The notes beneath the pieces were generated by a model. The model did no database searches. It was not told the DNA's origin and was given only the letters and a program-made list of their open reading frames with translations. 64,000 nt of DNA from Acanthosepion esculentum (lineage: Eukaryota > Mollusca > Cephalopoda > Sepiida > Sepiidae): the NCBI GenBank assembly GCA_964036315.1, contig OZ038482.1, forward strand, positions 14,259,934 to 14,323,933. The letters run 5' to 3'. The position numbers were made by a program, and so were the translations under genes. Below are positions 31,770-42,949 of the stretch, piece by piece (position 1 is the stretch's first letter; each line of letters starts with the position of its first letter).

Positions 31770-34215
31770 TCTTAACAGCCTTATTTTTTCATATATTTTT
31801 CATAAAGCCTCGTAAACGTAAAGGTGAAAACTAAGTACAAAAAAATAGAGCGTTGAAAGTTTTCCTTAAAAATAACGAGGTAAAAAATTTGTTCACTTAA
31901 ATCTAAATAACTTCACTTCCATGCATCCGTAGAAAGAATTATCCTCCCGTAAGCTATCTAAACGTCATGGAAATGTCTTTCGTCACCTGTCAAGTGACAC
32001 GAAAGGTTATGACCGGCTTTGTTTTATTTTCAAATTACATTTTTTCGGCGCAGAAGCTAAGTTAAGCTTGGTTCAAAATATTTTAAATAAACATTATAAT
32101 TTCTGATTTTATTAAAATAAGTTTTGAAAAAATGATAATTGATTTCTAAAAGAATTTCAAAGTGAGATTTTCATCTTTTTTATAAAATGGAAAAAAATGA
32201 TTTGAAAATGATTATCTGTCAGTTTTTATGACAAAAAAAAACAAGATTTTTAACGAAAATTTTGGACGTGCTAGGAACGATTAAAAAATGTCAAAAAATA
32301 CCCCCAAAATACTTTCCTCTTTAATAATAATATGAACATAGACGATAAAATTTTGTTCTCGTCAAGTTTGGCGTCTTTTTCATCATGCTATGCTATTTTT
32401 GTTTACTTTGTTGTGGATGCACCTAAATGTACTGTATCAGTGGATTTATTCCCCTGTTGACTTTCAAACAGTCAAAAAAGAGTATCGGGAGACGCACAAA
32501 GAAAAAAAATTAACTTTTTAATTAATTTAGTTTGTTTTTACTAAATAATGGATTTTTTCGCTTATATTTATTGAATCTATTTAAACAAAAAATATCAAAT
32601 TTTATCTTTAAGCCGTGCTCATTCTAATGTTATGATATCGCATTTAGCATTCAGCCCCGGCGCTAAATTGGCCGCTCTGAAACCTATGGCAATGTTTAAG
32701 ACTATCGAACGACTTCCAGCATTTTCTCACTACAGCTTGAAATCATTCAAACGAAGAAACAACTGCGTAGTGAGGAAGAGGGATAGAAAGGAATTTGGTT
32801 CGAATAAAGCCGGCTAACATTATAAAAATAAGTACATTAGATAAAAAAAAACGAACGGAAAATAATTACTCTAAAGATAGAAACAAAGTATAAAAAGGTA
32901 TTCTTAAAAGAAAGAGCTAAAAAAATATGGCGGTTTCTCTTTAAAAAAATTTAAGAAACACACGTTTGAAAAGTAAAGCAAATAATTACTCTTCGGAAGC
33001 AACCAAAAACAGAATAGGTATTTTTAAAAGGAAAGCAGTAAATAAAAAATAGAACGACTACATTTCCTTTCAAGAAAGAAAGAAAGTTCAATTGATAAAA
33101 AAATAAAAACGAAAGAAAGTTCAATTGAAAAAAAAATAAAAAAATAAAAACGAAAGAGTAAGTAATCTTGAAAAAAAATATATTACTCACAGGCAAAATA
33201 AATTATTGCACGAGCAATCTCTTATGTTTATCCCAGCTGAACCTGTCCGAGCCTAGTGCAATAGAGTCTTGAAAGATGAGGCTTAGCCACTTTAAAATCC
33301 ATAGAATTAATTTTATCAGGGCCGCCACTATCCTGATCTGAAACTAATATCTATTCTGAAAGAAAGAAAAAAAGTAATAACAGCTAATTGAAAGATTTTA
33401 AGACGGAATTTAAATTCTATTTCTAAGTGGTTGAAAAACAAAATACTTAAAGTAGAAAAATTCAAAAGAAGAATTTGTTTAATCTGGAACTTTTGAAATA
33501 AGTATTACCAGTTAGAAAAGTAGGAAGACTCAGAGGTGCGACTGTTAGCTTAGGTTTAGTTTTAATTCTTTACTTTGCTTTTTCAGTAAACTTCAGTAAA
33601 CTAGAGTATGTATGCTCAGTGGCCCCTTTTATTTCTCTACCTATTTTTCTTTAAGTTTAATTCTCCATGCCTCCCTCGTAAGGTGGACAGTGATGTCGGT
33701 TCTCTGGTGGATGCGGGGCGACTTTCGTTTCGCGTGTGTGTTTTCGTATTTGTTATTGTGTCTGTGTGAGTGCTTGGGATGAATGAATGTTTTTATTTTA
33801 TTATAGTCCCGCATTGATTTCGTCCCGTTAACTGATGTTTCTGCCACATTTAGTGATTGGGGGGGTATTACTAACATGATTATGTTTAGTTTCTTGTAAA
33901 TAGTTTTTTTTTATCTCATATTGTAAATACTCATTGGGGCTAGTTTTTGAATTTTTAAATTGTTGTTTTATTCCCCTCCCCCCACAGACGATAAATCGTA
34001 CATATGGGGACTATTTAGTATTTTCATGGGGACATTGAGGTATTATGGTGGGTGTGGTAAGAAAGGTAAGTAAGAATGTATTGTTTTGGTGCAAGAAATA
34101 TTGTTAGTATGACTGGGTCAGCGTTTGTGGCTAGCTAAGTTTAGAAGTTAAGACAGAAGACCGACCCATTCGCCCTTCACTATTTCGGCCTTATGCCACA
34201 TATTCTGTTATCACA
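31770..34215. other. Unassigned AT-rich DNA
   Basis: No gene is recognised. Open frames at 32632-32817, 32951-33196 and 33641-33877 show no family features. Near 33060-33150, GAAAGAAAGTTCAATTGA is repeated twice. At 34180-34200, TTTCGGCCTTATGCCACA resembles the end of SINE-3 (53541-53815), so a decayed SINE-3 may end there. The stretch 33650-34150 has the G/T-rich look of a LINE 3' untranslated region, but I cannot align it. Confidence 0.45.
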
Positions 34216-34219
34216 GAAT

Positions 34220-34765
34220 TACACACAGAATTAAATAAGCTCAGAGGTGCGTCTGAGTTGTTACTTGATGGTGCTTTGTTTTACGGAATCTAATTATTGT
34301 TTGAGTTACTTTACTAGAAAGTTTCACTGAAAAGTTCAGGGCACGACCCAGATCCCAAAATTCGATCATGTAACCAAACATCAGATATTTTCGGAAGGGC
34401 TCCTTGGTTGAGTTGAGAATGTATCAACTCCTCTTGTACACTAGGCACAATAAATGGTATAAAGATAACCTAATTAACAGTGCGTACTTGTCTACGAGCA
34501 AAGCCTCTTGCAATAGGTTCATTTTTATACTAACTTATGAAAACCTATTTTAATTCGTTCGATTGGTACATCGCCGAGAGATCTCCAAATTGTTCTTAAT
34601 TTTAATCTCTTCTCTTATAACCTATCTGTCACATAGAGTTTATCATAATCTCTCACGACCATTTTCATGGCAAATACAATTATATGCCATAAGTGATATC
34701 TGGATCATGTATCTTTTGAGGCAGATTTTTTCCCGCAGTAGCTTAACATTTCTTTCTGCGGTAGA
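34220..34765. other. Unassigned DNA
   Basis: No gene is recognised; a 74-codon plus-strand frame overlaps the SINE-2 copy and is not supported. Confidence 0.5.
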
Positions 34766-34975
34766 CCAGTTGCCAACAAGGTTATAGAACCCGGTCTGTC
34801 CTGCTATTTACCTATAGCTATAGGGGGAAAAGAAGAATATTCATACTTTTCCCAAGGGTATTAGTACGTAAGTGAATGTAATGGATATGACTAGAATTCG
34901 AACTCGGCTCTCCAATTTCTCAATCCAAGCCGCTATCCATTACTCCACCCTGCCTCCAGTTCATATAATTACCAA
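34755..34975 (-). mobile_element. SINE-2, tRNA-derived
   Basis: Reverse-oriented copy: CTGCGGTAGACCAGTTGCCA, GAACCCGGTCTGTCCTGC, TTTACCTATAGCTATAG, then GTGAATGTAATGGA and the tRNA-like head GAATTCGAACTCGGCTCTCC and CCGCTATCCATTACTCCACC. Confidence 0.87.
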
Positions 34976-34979
34976 TAAG

Positions 34980-35822
34980 CAGAGGTATTGTCTTTCATGT
35001 TTGTTTCACCCTCAGTAATCCCTTGCATCTTAGCGGTTTTATAGCCATGATTTGGAGTGAAATTAATTTAAAAATGGTTACTTGATTTGTGCGTCGTGTC
35101 CAGTGTGGTGCTCTCTTCGTGCACCCCAGGAGACGAAGAGTTCACTTGTTCAGTGATATTTATTTTCTTCTATAGAACTCTTTTTTTTTTTGCCTGTTAC
35201 TTTGTGTGTTTTTTTTCTATTCTGAAATCCAAAACTCTGCCGTAAGGCTAATCCCTCGTCAAAATAACAGCCGCTCTTACACAGTACTGGAAAAGGAGTT
35301 TTTTTTTAAAACCATGTAGGAGTTCTAGCTGATGAGTGTGTACAGCTGGAGAGTGAGTAAGTTCATTTGTATTTTCTACCCAGAAAATTCGAACACTACA
35401 TGCGAACTGAGTGTAGCACAGAATAATGCCGCTACCGTTAGTAAGAAGTACGGCTTGCAAACCAGTGCGCTAATAACAAACCAGGAAAAATAATATGTAA
35501 TAAAGAGGGAAATAAGTAAGTAATATGTTGTTACTTGAAAAGTAAGTTACCAATCACATCAAAGGGAATTTATGATTGCAAATAGGAAAGAAAAAGCCAC
35601 AGAAGAAACCTTGAGCCAGATCTTTACAGATAAAATGAAAAAATTCTTTGAAAGAAATTGGATATCAAATATCTATTTAATTCCTAACTAAAGGGGTTAA
35701 TAAGGAGGACCATTAACTAAAGATTACAAAAATATTCGATAATGGCAGAAATGCTGAAACTAGATTTGCAAAACATCATTACAAGATTACCAAATTTGAA
35801 TGCAACAATGCCGGTTAAATTT

Positions 35823-35825
<3 letters not shown>
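34980..35825. other. Unassigned DNA
   Basis: Nothing recognised beyond short T runs near 35180-35215 and A-rich stretches. Confidence 0.5.

Positions 35826-35827
<2 letters not shown>

Positions 35828-35877
<50 letters not shown>
35828..35877. repeat. (AT)n microsatellite
   Basis: About 25 units at the left edge of the foldback. Confidence 0.97.
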
Positions 35878-35882
<5 letters not shown>

Positions 35883-36300
35883 CATTTTTATGTTTAACAT
35901 TCTTTTATAGATACAAGTATTTAAGTAAATGCTGTGTTTCTAATAAACAGTATAAAATAACATTTACCGGCCTGAATGTCCGAGAAATTTTCATAGAAAA
36001 TATTCGTCCTCCGACAGGATTCGAACCTGTATCTTATACGGAGCCGTCATATAGCCTGACGTGCCGTAACCGTTTCAAGGTCGAATTTACTGCTTATAAA
36101 CTTCAATCTTCCATGAATCACTCACGTACATTCATAACTGCTCATGGCGTATCAAATGTAAACAAATGACGTCAAATGGCCGGTAAATGTTATTTAATAC
36201 TGTTTATTATAATCAGAGCATTTACTTAAATACTTGTATCTATAAAACGAATGTTAAACATAAAAATGTCTTGAAATAATTGTCGGACTTTGTCCATTTC
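35878..36300. repeat. Foldback B copy carrying a tRNA-like SINE in its loop
   Basis: Left arm 35878-35970: AAAGACATTTTTATGTTTAA, GATACAAGTATTTAAGTAAA, AACAGTATAAAATAACATTT, ACCGGCC. Right arm 36180-36300: GGCCGGTAAATGTTATTTAA, AAATACTTGTATC, GTTAAACATAAAAATGTC. It is the same family as 25339-25488, but here the loop holds about 210 bp (see next entry). Confidence 0.9.
35970..36180 (-). mobile_element. tRNA-like SINE inside the foldback loop
   Basis: On the minus strand the head reads CGGTTACGGCACGTCAGGCT, then GACGGCTCCGT and a T-arm-like CAGGTTCGAATCCTGTCGGA. The T stem (ACAGG/CCTGT) with loop TTCGAAT is perfect, and the B-box is canonical. The acceptor stem is not closed, so it is a SINE head and not a tRNA gene. 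A related fragment, GGCAGGATTCGAAC, is at 54240. Confidence 0.7.

Positions 36301-36303
<3 letters not shown>

Positions 36304-36386
<83 letters not shown>
36304..36386. repeat. (TA)n(TG)n microsatellite
   Basis: About 24 TA units followed by about 17 GT units. Confidence 0.98.
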
Positions 36387-36389
<3 letters not shown>

Positions 36390-36419
36390 AATTTCTCAGA
36401 GTTAATCTGTAGAAAAAGA

Positions 36420-36499
36420 CAATATTTATAAATGTAAAAGACAATAGGAAAACTGTAATAGTTGCCAACGCGTTTCGTCCGATATGGACTTTCTCAAAA
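36420..36499 (-). repeat. Half arm of the palindrome family, with hammerhead-like motif
   Basis: AAAGACAATAGGAAAACTGTAA, then CCAACGCGTTTCGTCCGATA and TGGACTTTCTCAAA: the left arm of the element seen at 9838-10101. The minus-strand motif at 36498-36467 has GTCC-ATATC-GGAC-GAAACGC and a GUU triplet. The next base begins a LINE fragment, so the other arm has been replaced. Confidence 0.75.
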
Positions 36500-36870
36500 A
36501 TGAAGACGAGATTCGAGGCGACGGAGATGTGGTTCTACAGAAGGATGCTAAGGATACCATGGACCGAGGAGCTGCAAACAAGGAGAAGGCTTATACTTAA
36601 CATCAGAAAGAGGCAGCTGAAGTTTCTCGGACACATAATGAGGAAGGAGGGCCTGGAGAATCTGATACTCATAGGTCGAATAAAGGGACATATAGTGAAT
36701 AGAGACAAGGGATAGCAGCACGTGACATACCTGACGAGCTTGAGTAGATGGATGACAGAACGTAGTCTGGGGGAGATAGCAGAGGGAAGGAACTTGTTGA
36801 GAGCTGCAAGAGATAGGGAGGAGTAGAGAGCCATGATCGCGTACGTCCCGAAAGAACATGGCACATAAAA
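36500..36870 (+). pseudogene. RTE-like LINE C-terminal end, second locus
   Basis: Starts TKMWF-like as EATEMWFYRRMLRIPWTEEL, then LILNIRKRQLKFLGH, LENLILIGRIKG, and after a stop HVTYLTSLSRWMTERSLGEIA and RARDREE*RAMIAYVPKEHGT in one frame. It is the same family as 22622-23035, lacking YVSNDEVLERM. Minus-strand frames here are shadows. Confidence 0.75.
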
Positions 36871-36929
36871 AGAAAAGATAAGTATAGCGAAGAAAACGGC
36901 GACTTACCTCGTCAAACCAAGCGACATCG

Positions 36930-38400
36930 CGTCGCGTGTATCCTACGACGGAAAATGTGGCGAAAAAGAAAATGACTTACAAAAAACCTAAAAGGGCATG
37001 TAGATATTTATTATGCACAAGGCCAAAAAAGGTTATGAGGCTGGTCCACACTATCTTATACCTAGCTAATCCGATTCACGACCCATTCACCATAAAAACT
37101 CGCCAATCAATCATTCAAACACCATAATACCGGATTCTCACAAGGAGAACCTAAAAAAAAAGCGCCCCATACCATAAAAATTTAATGATAATAAAGTATA
37201 AAACATAAAAATCTAATAATGAAGAATGAGAGTGGAGGGAGATGAACCCAATAATAAACTAAAAATCAACACAAAGTAAACTAAACATAACTGATGCTAG
37301 TAGGGCCCGTCCAACCCTCAAAAAGGAGAGTCAGCTGTATTCTGACCATGGGGCAAAATCAAGAAGCTCTCTCGCTAAGGGAGTGGGAAAAGGATAAAAA
37401 TAATACGGCCATGGGAAAATATAAAGCTGACCCAGTCGAGATAAAAACGGGGCCAAAAACAAACTGGAGAGGATGGGAATCTCAACCTGGATCATAACCA
37501 AAGATGTGGCCGGGGACAGGCCATGAACAACACTTACATTAACTAGGTACACAAGGCTTGTCTAACCTAACCAACTGTGACGTAGGTTGACTTAAAAGAG
37601 AAAATCAAGGCTAGCCCCGTTCAAACGAACCAAGCTCGCCTGAGTCACCCACCTTTCGCTGAAGACTGTCGAATGCAGCCGATTTCTATCAGTTCCAATC
37701 TTCATCTTGAGCTGATGCTCAAAAAATCGGATCAGATTCTGACGAGAAAGACGGTTGCCTCGCAAGACTTCCTCCATTCGTGTCGTCCAAATCCCCATTT
37801 GGCCCGTGGCCAGCAGCGCCAGAAACACCATTCGTTTCACCCCAGAATACGAGGGCGACACATTGTCACAGGCGTATGCGCGATCCATGAGCACGAGCTT
37901 TTCGGGAGCGAGACGAGCCGTCAACTCGCCGACATGGTTCCATAAGGAGCGGACCCGGGGACAATGGTAGAAGAGATGCGAAGCCGTTTCTTCTAAACCA
38001 AGGCACACCGTTCACAGTCTGGCAAGTCCGCCCCATATGAAGATCTTGTATTTGAGAGGCAGCCGATTCCGAGTCATTCGCCAGGTAAGCGAAAACTCAG
38101 GGCCCAAGACCAGTAAGAGCGAAACTCCTCCTCCGACAAGTCCAGCCGCTCATGTAGTGGATACTTTACGAACCCCTCCACAAAATAACGATAGACCTTC
38201 CTAACCCGTGAAAGGTCACTGGGACGAATAATGATCGTCAAAGCGTGGCGGCACTCATGAAGGAAATCCGATTGATCCCGCGGTTTAAAACGGCCCTCAA
38301 TCCGCGAGATAGGGGGCGCTGATAGTAAGGCAAGGGAGCGCATCCCTAACAATCCCCGCCATAATCGAATCTCCTGTGAATGCGCGGCGTAAGAAATTCA
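36930..38400 (-). pseudogene. LINE ORF2 C-terminal part with zf-RVT, plus 3' UTR
   Basis: Minus strand. From 38400: LWRGLLGMRSLALLSAPPIS, SDFLHECRHALTIIIRPS, YRYFVEGFVKYPLHERLDL, ALSFRLPGE. After a frameshift: WRMTRNRLPLKYKIFIWGG, a degraded first Cys pair, then CLGLEETASHLFYHCPRVRS and LW. This is the C-x-H-x-C knuckle after the reverse transcriptase domain (zf-RVT). The chain ends FSERWVTQASLVRLNGASLD near 37595. The following approximately 600 bp is a 3' UTR matched by 40200-40900 on the other strand. The RT core is missing (5' truncation). Confidence 0.78.
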
Positions 38401-39255
38401 ACCTCGAAGCTAGTTTGTGGCTCACCAAGTGTGGACATGGACGTTGTGCACAGACTACTCTGTCGACCTGATGCTTGCGTCCCCTCCATAAAACGGAGGA
38501 TAGCGAGCTCTCGAGCGGCTTCCTATGATCTTTACAAAGCGGAAGTACTGAAATATCCGTTTTAATAATTATGGAAACACGTAAAAACAGAGGCTCTTAT
38601 TGAAACTTAATACGTAACTGACTTCTCTAACAAATCTCGCCACTTGTATTGAGATTCGAAACCAAAAGATTCTAGATTCTTCTCTCACAAGCATATTCTA
38701 TTCATCTTACCAATCTGTAGATTAACGTATAGCAAAAGCATATATCTGATAATCAATTCCAAGTTGATGTTTGGGCAATAAAAAGTTACTTATGTTTCAA
38801 ATCACTAAAAGAAATTCCCGATTCTGTCTTCAGTCATCTATTTGACTCATCGGCATGGTTAGGGCTACATCGAAAGAAGATCATAATATCTCACACTTGA
38901 TTTGTATTTTGAATATTAACAATCTACTCAGATTCCATTCATTAAAGTAGCTTTAGTTTATAGGAGTAGATTACTTTACCAATTCTAGAATCTTTTATTT
39001 ATGTCTCCAACTATTTTTATCGATTTAATTAAGATTCACATCCCGATGAATAAATTTTATATTGTTTTCCTAAATTTCTCCTATTTCACTGGTCAAGAAG
39101 TGAAGTCTCCCTAATTCAACACATTTTTCTTTAAGTTGGACACACAGTGTGCAGATACTAGCTTTACCTACCTTTCTTACTTTTAGTTACTGGCTAACCA
39201 TATATAGTAACACAAAGTCAAATAACAACCAACCTTCTCAACATTTCGTCGCGAC
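38400..39255. other. Unassigned DNA
   Basis: The first 165 bp (plus frame 38380-38565, 61 codons) is GC-richer and may belong to another element. The rest is AT-rich with nothing recognised. Confidence 0.45.
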
Positions 39256-39490
39256 AGTGTGCTAAAGAAAATGTACATTATCTAAATGAATGCCCTTATC
39301 TTTCATTTCTTTAAAAAAGTTAATAAAAAAAATGTCAATCGTCATCAATAGTATCCAACTTGTTTTTTTTACCTTTTTGTCTCAATTCCAGCTATTGTGA
39401 CGTATTTCACATGGAATAATCCATTTTTCATTGTAGGTAACGGAAATTAATTAGGTATTGCTTTCGGAAACTAAAATTATCAAAATATAT
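39256..39490 (+). repeat. Direct repeat X, copy 1
   Basis: From GCTAAAGAAAATGTACATTA to ATTATCAAAATATATA. The copy at 39649-39884 is nearly identical; I see only two single-base differences (CACATGG/CATATGG and GGAAAC/GGGAAC). Confidence 0.93.
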
Positions 39491-39648
39491 AGAACAGGGC
39501 GGGAACAACACTTACTCACATTAACTAAGTACACAAGGCTTGTCTAACCTAACCAAGGAGAGGGCTCCACAGGAAACCACCCCGATGTAACGTAGGTTGA
39601 CCTAAAAGAGAAAATCATGGCTAGCTCCGTTCAAATGAACCAAGCTTG
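39491..39648 (-). mobile_element. Inverted copy of LINE segment 40202-40357
   Basis: The block from GAACAGGGCGGGAACAACAC to TTCAAATGAACCAAGCTTGC is the reverse complement of 40202-40357 by eye without gaps. It carries the end of the LINE reading frame and the start of its 3' UTR. It lies exactly between the two copies of repeat X. Confidence 0.92.
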
Positions 39649-39884
39649 CTAAAGAAAATGTACATTATCTAAATGAATGCCCTTATCTTTCATTTCTTTA
39701 AAAAAGTTAATAAAAAAAATGTCAATCGTCATCAATAGTATCCAACTTGTTTTTTTTACCTTTTTGTCTCAATTCCAGCTATTGTGACGTATTTCATATG
39801 GAATAATCCATTTTTCATTGTAGGTAACGGAAATTAATTAGGTATTGCTTTCGGGAACTAAAATTATCAAAATATATATAAATT
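39649..39884 (+). repeat. Direct repeat X, copy 2
   Basis: Second copy of X (see 39256-39490). It begins at the shared GC of AAGCTTGC/TGCTAAAG and ends at AAAATATATA, where the sequence passes into ATTATATTA repeats. Confidence 0.93.
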
Positions 39885-39939
39885 CCACATCTATATTATA
39901 TTAATTATATTATTATATAATATTATTGTATTATCTGGT

Positions 39940-40900
39940 TAGGTTAGACAAGCTTTGTGTACATAGTTAATGTGAGTAATGTCGCCCCCGTATTCTGGGG
40001 TGAAACGTATAGTGTTTCTAACGCTAATGGCCACGGCCCGAATGATGATTTGGATGACGCGAATGGAGGAAATCTTGCGAAGCAACCGTCTTTCTAATCA
40101 GGATCTGATCCGATTCTTTGAGTATTAACTCAAGATGACGATTAGAACTGATAGAAAATGCTTGCATTCGACAGTCTTTAGCGAAAGGTGGGTGTCTGAG
40201 GCAAGCTTGGTTCATTTGAACGGAGCTAGCCATGATTTTCTCTTTTAGGTCAACCTACGTTACATCGGGGTGGTTTCCTGTGGAGCCCTCTCCTTGGTTA
40301 GGTTAGACAAGCCTTGTGTACTTAGTTAATGTGAGTAAGTGTTGTTCCCGCCCTGTTCCAGGCCTGTTCCCGGCCACATCTTTGGTTATGATTCATGTTG
40401 AGATTCCCAGCCTCCCCAGTTTGTTTTGGGTCCCTTTTTATTTCGACTGGGTCAGTTTTTTATTTTTCCCATCTCCGTATATTTCTTACCCTTTCCCACT
40501 TTCTTATTAAGTGAGCCTCTTGATTTTGTCCAATGGGCTCGAATACAGCGGCCTCTCTTTTTGAGGGTCGGATGGGCCCTACTAATATCAGTTATATTTA
40601 TTTTACTTTGATCTGATATTTAGTTTGTTTTGGGGTTTCATCCCCTTCCCACGCATTGTCAATCATTAGATTTTTATATATTGAACGTTTATTATCATCA
40701 AATTTTTATACCACGTTTTCCTAGATTCCCGGAGAGTATGCGGCGTTATGGTATATGGATGATTGATTGATGACGGATGAGTTCTTATGGTGAATGTGCA
40801 AATTGTAATGAGTGAATGGGTCATGAATCGGACTAGTTAGGTATAGGATAGTCAGTGAAGACCAGCCTTAATCCCTCCCCAATTTTAGGCAAGGTGCCAT
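39940..40900 (+). pseudogene. LINE C-terminal end and 3' UTR, plus-strand copy
   Basis: Same LINE as 36930-38400. Readable segments: GAKRIVF-like start, MATARMMIWMTRMEEILR, SNQDLIRFFEY, SERWVSEASLVHLNGAS, then the 3' UTR with TGGTTAGGTTAGACAAGC, CCACATCTTTGGTTATGATT, GGGGTTTCATCCCCTTCCC and CATGAATCGGACTAGTTAGG. Stops interrupt the frame. The beginning (39940-39990) repeats the 3' UTR phrase GTTAGGTTAGACAAGC, so the front itself is rearranged. Confidence 0.75.
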
Positions 40901-40904
40901 AATT

Positions 40905-41960
40905 ATTTTTTTTTAAATAAATCTAGTAAAATTGGTGTATTTTAGTTACCGCGTTCGCCGGAGAGTGAGTTCTTTTTCTGACTGGTTACGTGCATTGGGA
41001 TTTGTGAGATTGAGTTTTCGGTATTTCTTTTTGCCCCCCCGATATTTGAGTTTGAACTTACTGTGATTTGATCTTTGTGTTGCGGAATTAATCTGCGACA
41101 AATATTTCCTTTGATTTCAGAATGCCTACAATAAGTAAAATAATACTACAATTGCGCTGGGAGTATTCTTAACAGGCATGTAGTGCTATGTTCAATATAA
41201 TTATTCAGGAATTTTTTATTTTGATCAGGATCGCAGTCCCTTCAGGAACATGTGAATTAGTAAATAATATTGACTCTCTCTAATTCAGATCTTACTGATG
41301 AGTTGTTGTTGATAAGGTTAAAGCTTTTAAATTTTTATTGCAGAAGATTAATTTTCTTGTTCTGGTCGACTGGGGTTGTGTATTTCTTTATAATGTTCTA
41401 AGAGAAAATTCACATATCGCTTAAGGAATTGCTTTCCTGATCAAACCAAATCCAGGAAAAATTATATTGAACATACCACTACATAACTATCAGGAAGACT
41501 CACGTTACACCTCTTTGGAGAAAATTCAAATAGGACTCATTTAAATACACACCGAAACGTGCCAAAATCCATCAGCAACATTCCTTGAAGAAAATACAAG
41601 TATAATAACTTCAACCACATTTAAAATAGAATAAAAATAATGGAAGAATACTAATAAAAAAAAGGACAACATTCAATAATGTCAACTATGAACACGGCCA
41701 CAATGTGGTTGACCGTGTTTAGCAAACATTTGCCATGACTCTAGAAACATAAAACAATCCACACATTCTGTTAAAAAAGTACCTTCTTGATAATGGCTAA
41801 AAGAATAGGCAAAAGCGCTCGGATGTGCAGAACATTTGAACAATATTTACACACTTTATGTCCAGATATGAAAATGCTCAGACGAACACTAGAAGAATTG
41901 AATCAACAGCTTAATTGCAGTACTTTCTCACTCGTCTTTAACGAAACTTGGCCAAATACG
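40905..41960. other. Unassigned DNA
   Basis: No gene or recognised repeat. Confidence 0.5.
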
Positions 41961-41964
<4 letters not shown>

Positions 41965-42023
<59 letters not shown>

Positions 42024-42112
42024 ATGTGTGTGTGTCTGTGTGTGTGTGTATAAATATATGTGTGTGGATATATATATATATGTGTGTGTGTGCGTGTATA
42101 GAAATGTGTGTG

Positions 42113-42178
<66 letters not shown>
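41965..42178. repeat. Long compound (TA)n/(TG)n microsatellite
   Basis: TA arrays alternate with TG/TATG/GTGTCTG stretches and end in about 29 TA units that abut MITE-A. All long frames here are artefacts. Confidence 0.98.
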
Positions 42179-42180
<2 letters not shown>

Positions 42181-42181
<1 letters not shown>

Positions 42182-42415
42182 GTTATGGTCCAGGTTAGGA
42201 CCAAGGAAGAACAACACGAACACAAGAGTAGAAATAACGAAGATATATTACACGGAATAATAATACAAGATGTGGAAGGTGTTAGTATGACTGTCAGTCT
42301 GGTTTGGAGTGAACTACTATCGGCTCCACTCCATTCGCCCCTCTCTCTTGAGAGGCGTAGTATACATAGTGTTAGGAAGAGTTCATTCTGTAGTTATAGG
42401 TAAGGACCCATAACA
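42181..42415 (+). mobile_element. MITE-A, intact copy 1
   Basis: A 235-bp element with ends TGTTATGGTCC and GGACCCATAACA, an imperfect 11/12-bp terminal inverted repeat. TTAA stands at or one base from each end, a possible TTAA target duplication. By eye it is identical to 53003-53237. The open 72-codon frame inside is short and has no known domain, so the element is non-autonomous. Confidence 0.9.
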
Positions 42416-42842
42416 ATTAAAAAGAAGAGAGAAACCGCAAACGTTTTTGGTGGCAATTTGGATTTTTTTTAAAATATTATGCTTTATTTTCCACATATTA
42501 TTAAAAAATAATTAATTTTTTTCGCTTTATGTTTTCCGATTTTAAAAGATAAGAATGTTGATAACTACTCCATCATTTCTCGGACCAATCTTTATTGTTT
42601 TTATAACCCTTCACACAGAACTTTTCACTGGCATTTCAAGAAAGACATTTGGATCACTAACACACAAAAGGGAAAAAATTAATTATTTTGAATAATATGT
42701 GGAAATCTCCACCCTTTGCCTGATGAAGGTCGCCAGACCGGAACCTCGTGTAGCAAAACTATGCAAAATAAAGCATAATATTAAAAAAAAATCCACATTA
42801 CAAACAAAAACGTTTACGGTTTCTCTCTTCTTTTTAATATAC
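42416..42842. repeat. Foldback D with hammerhead-like core near its right arm
   Basis: Left arm: AAAAAGAAGAGAGAAACCGC, AAACGTTTTTG, AATATTATGCTTTATTTT, CCACATATTATT. Right arm from 42670: AATAATATGTGG, AATAAAGCATAATATT, AAACGTTTACGGTTTCTCTC, TTCTTTTT. The right arm also holds CTGATGA-A-GGTC-GCCA-GACC-G-GAAC (42720-42744), which has the strict CUGAUGA core but a shortened GAAA. A half copy is at 14095-14258. Confidence 0.85.
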
Positions 42843-42881
42843 ACACTTTTCTCTCGTTGGAACTAATATAACCTCTTTCTT

Positions 42882-42886
<5 letters not shown>

Positions 42887-42945
<59 letters not shown>
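42887..42945. repeat. (AT)n microsatellite
   Basis: About 29 units. Confidence 0.98.
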
Positions 42946-42948
<3 letters not shown>

Positions 42949-42949
42949 A

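Noticed and set aside
33650..34215. LINE 3' UTR
   Set aside because: G/T-rich and similar in style to 40600-40860, but I could not align any stretch convincingly.
36000..36075. tRNA gene on the minus strand
   Set aside because: B-box and T arm are good but no acceptor stem closes; context is the loop of a foldback.
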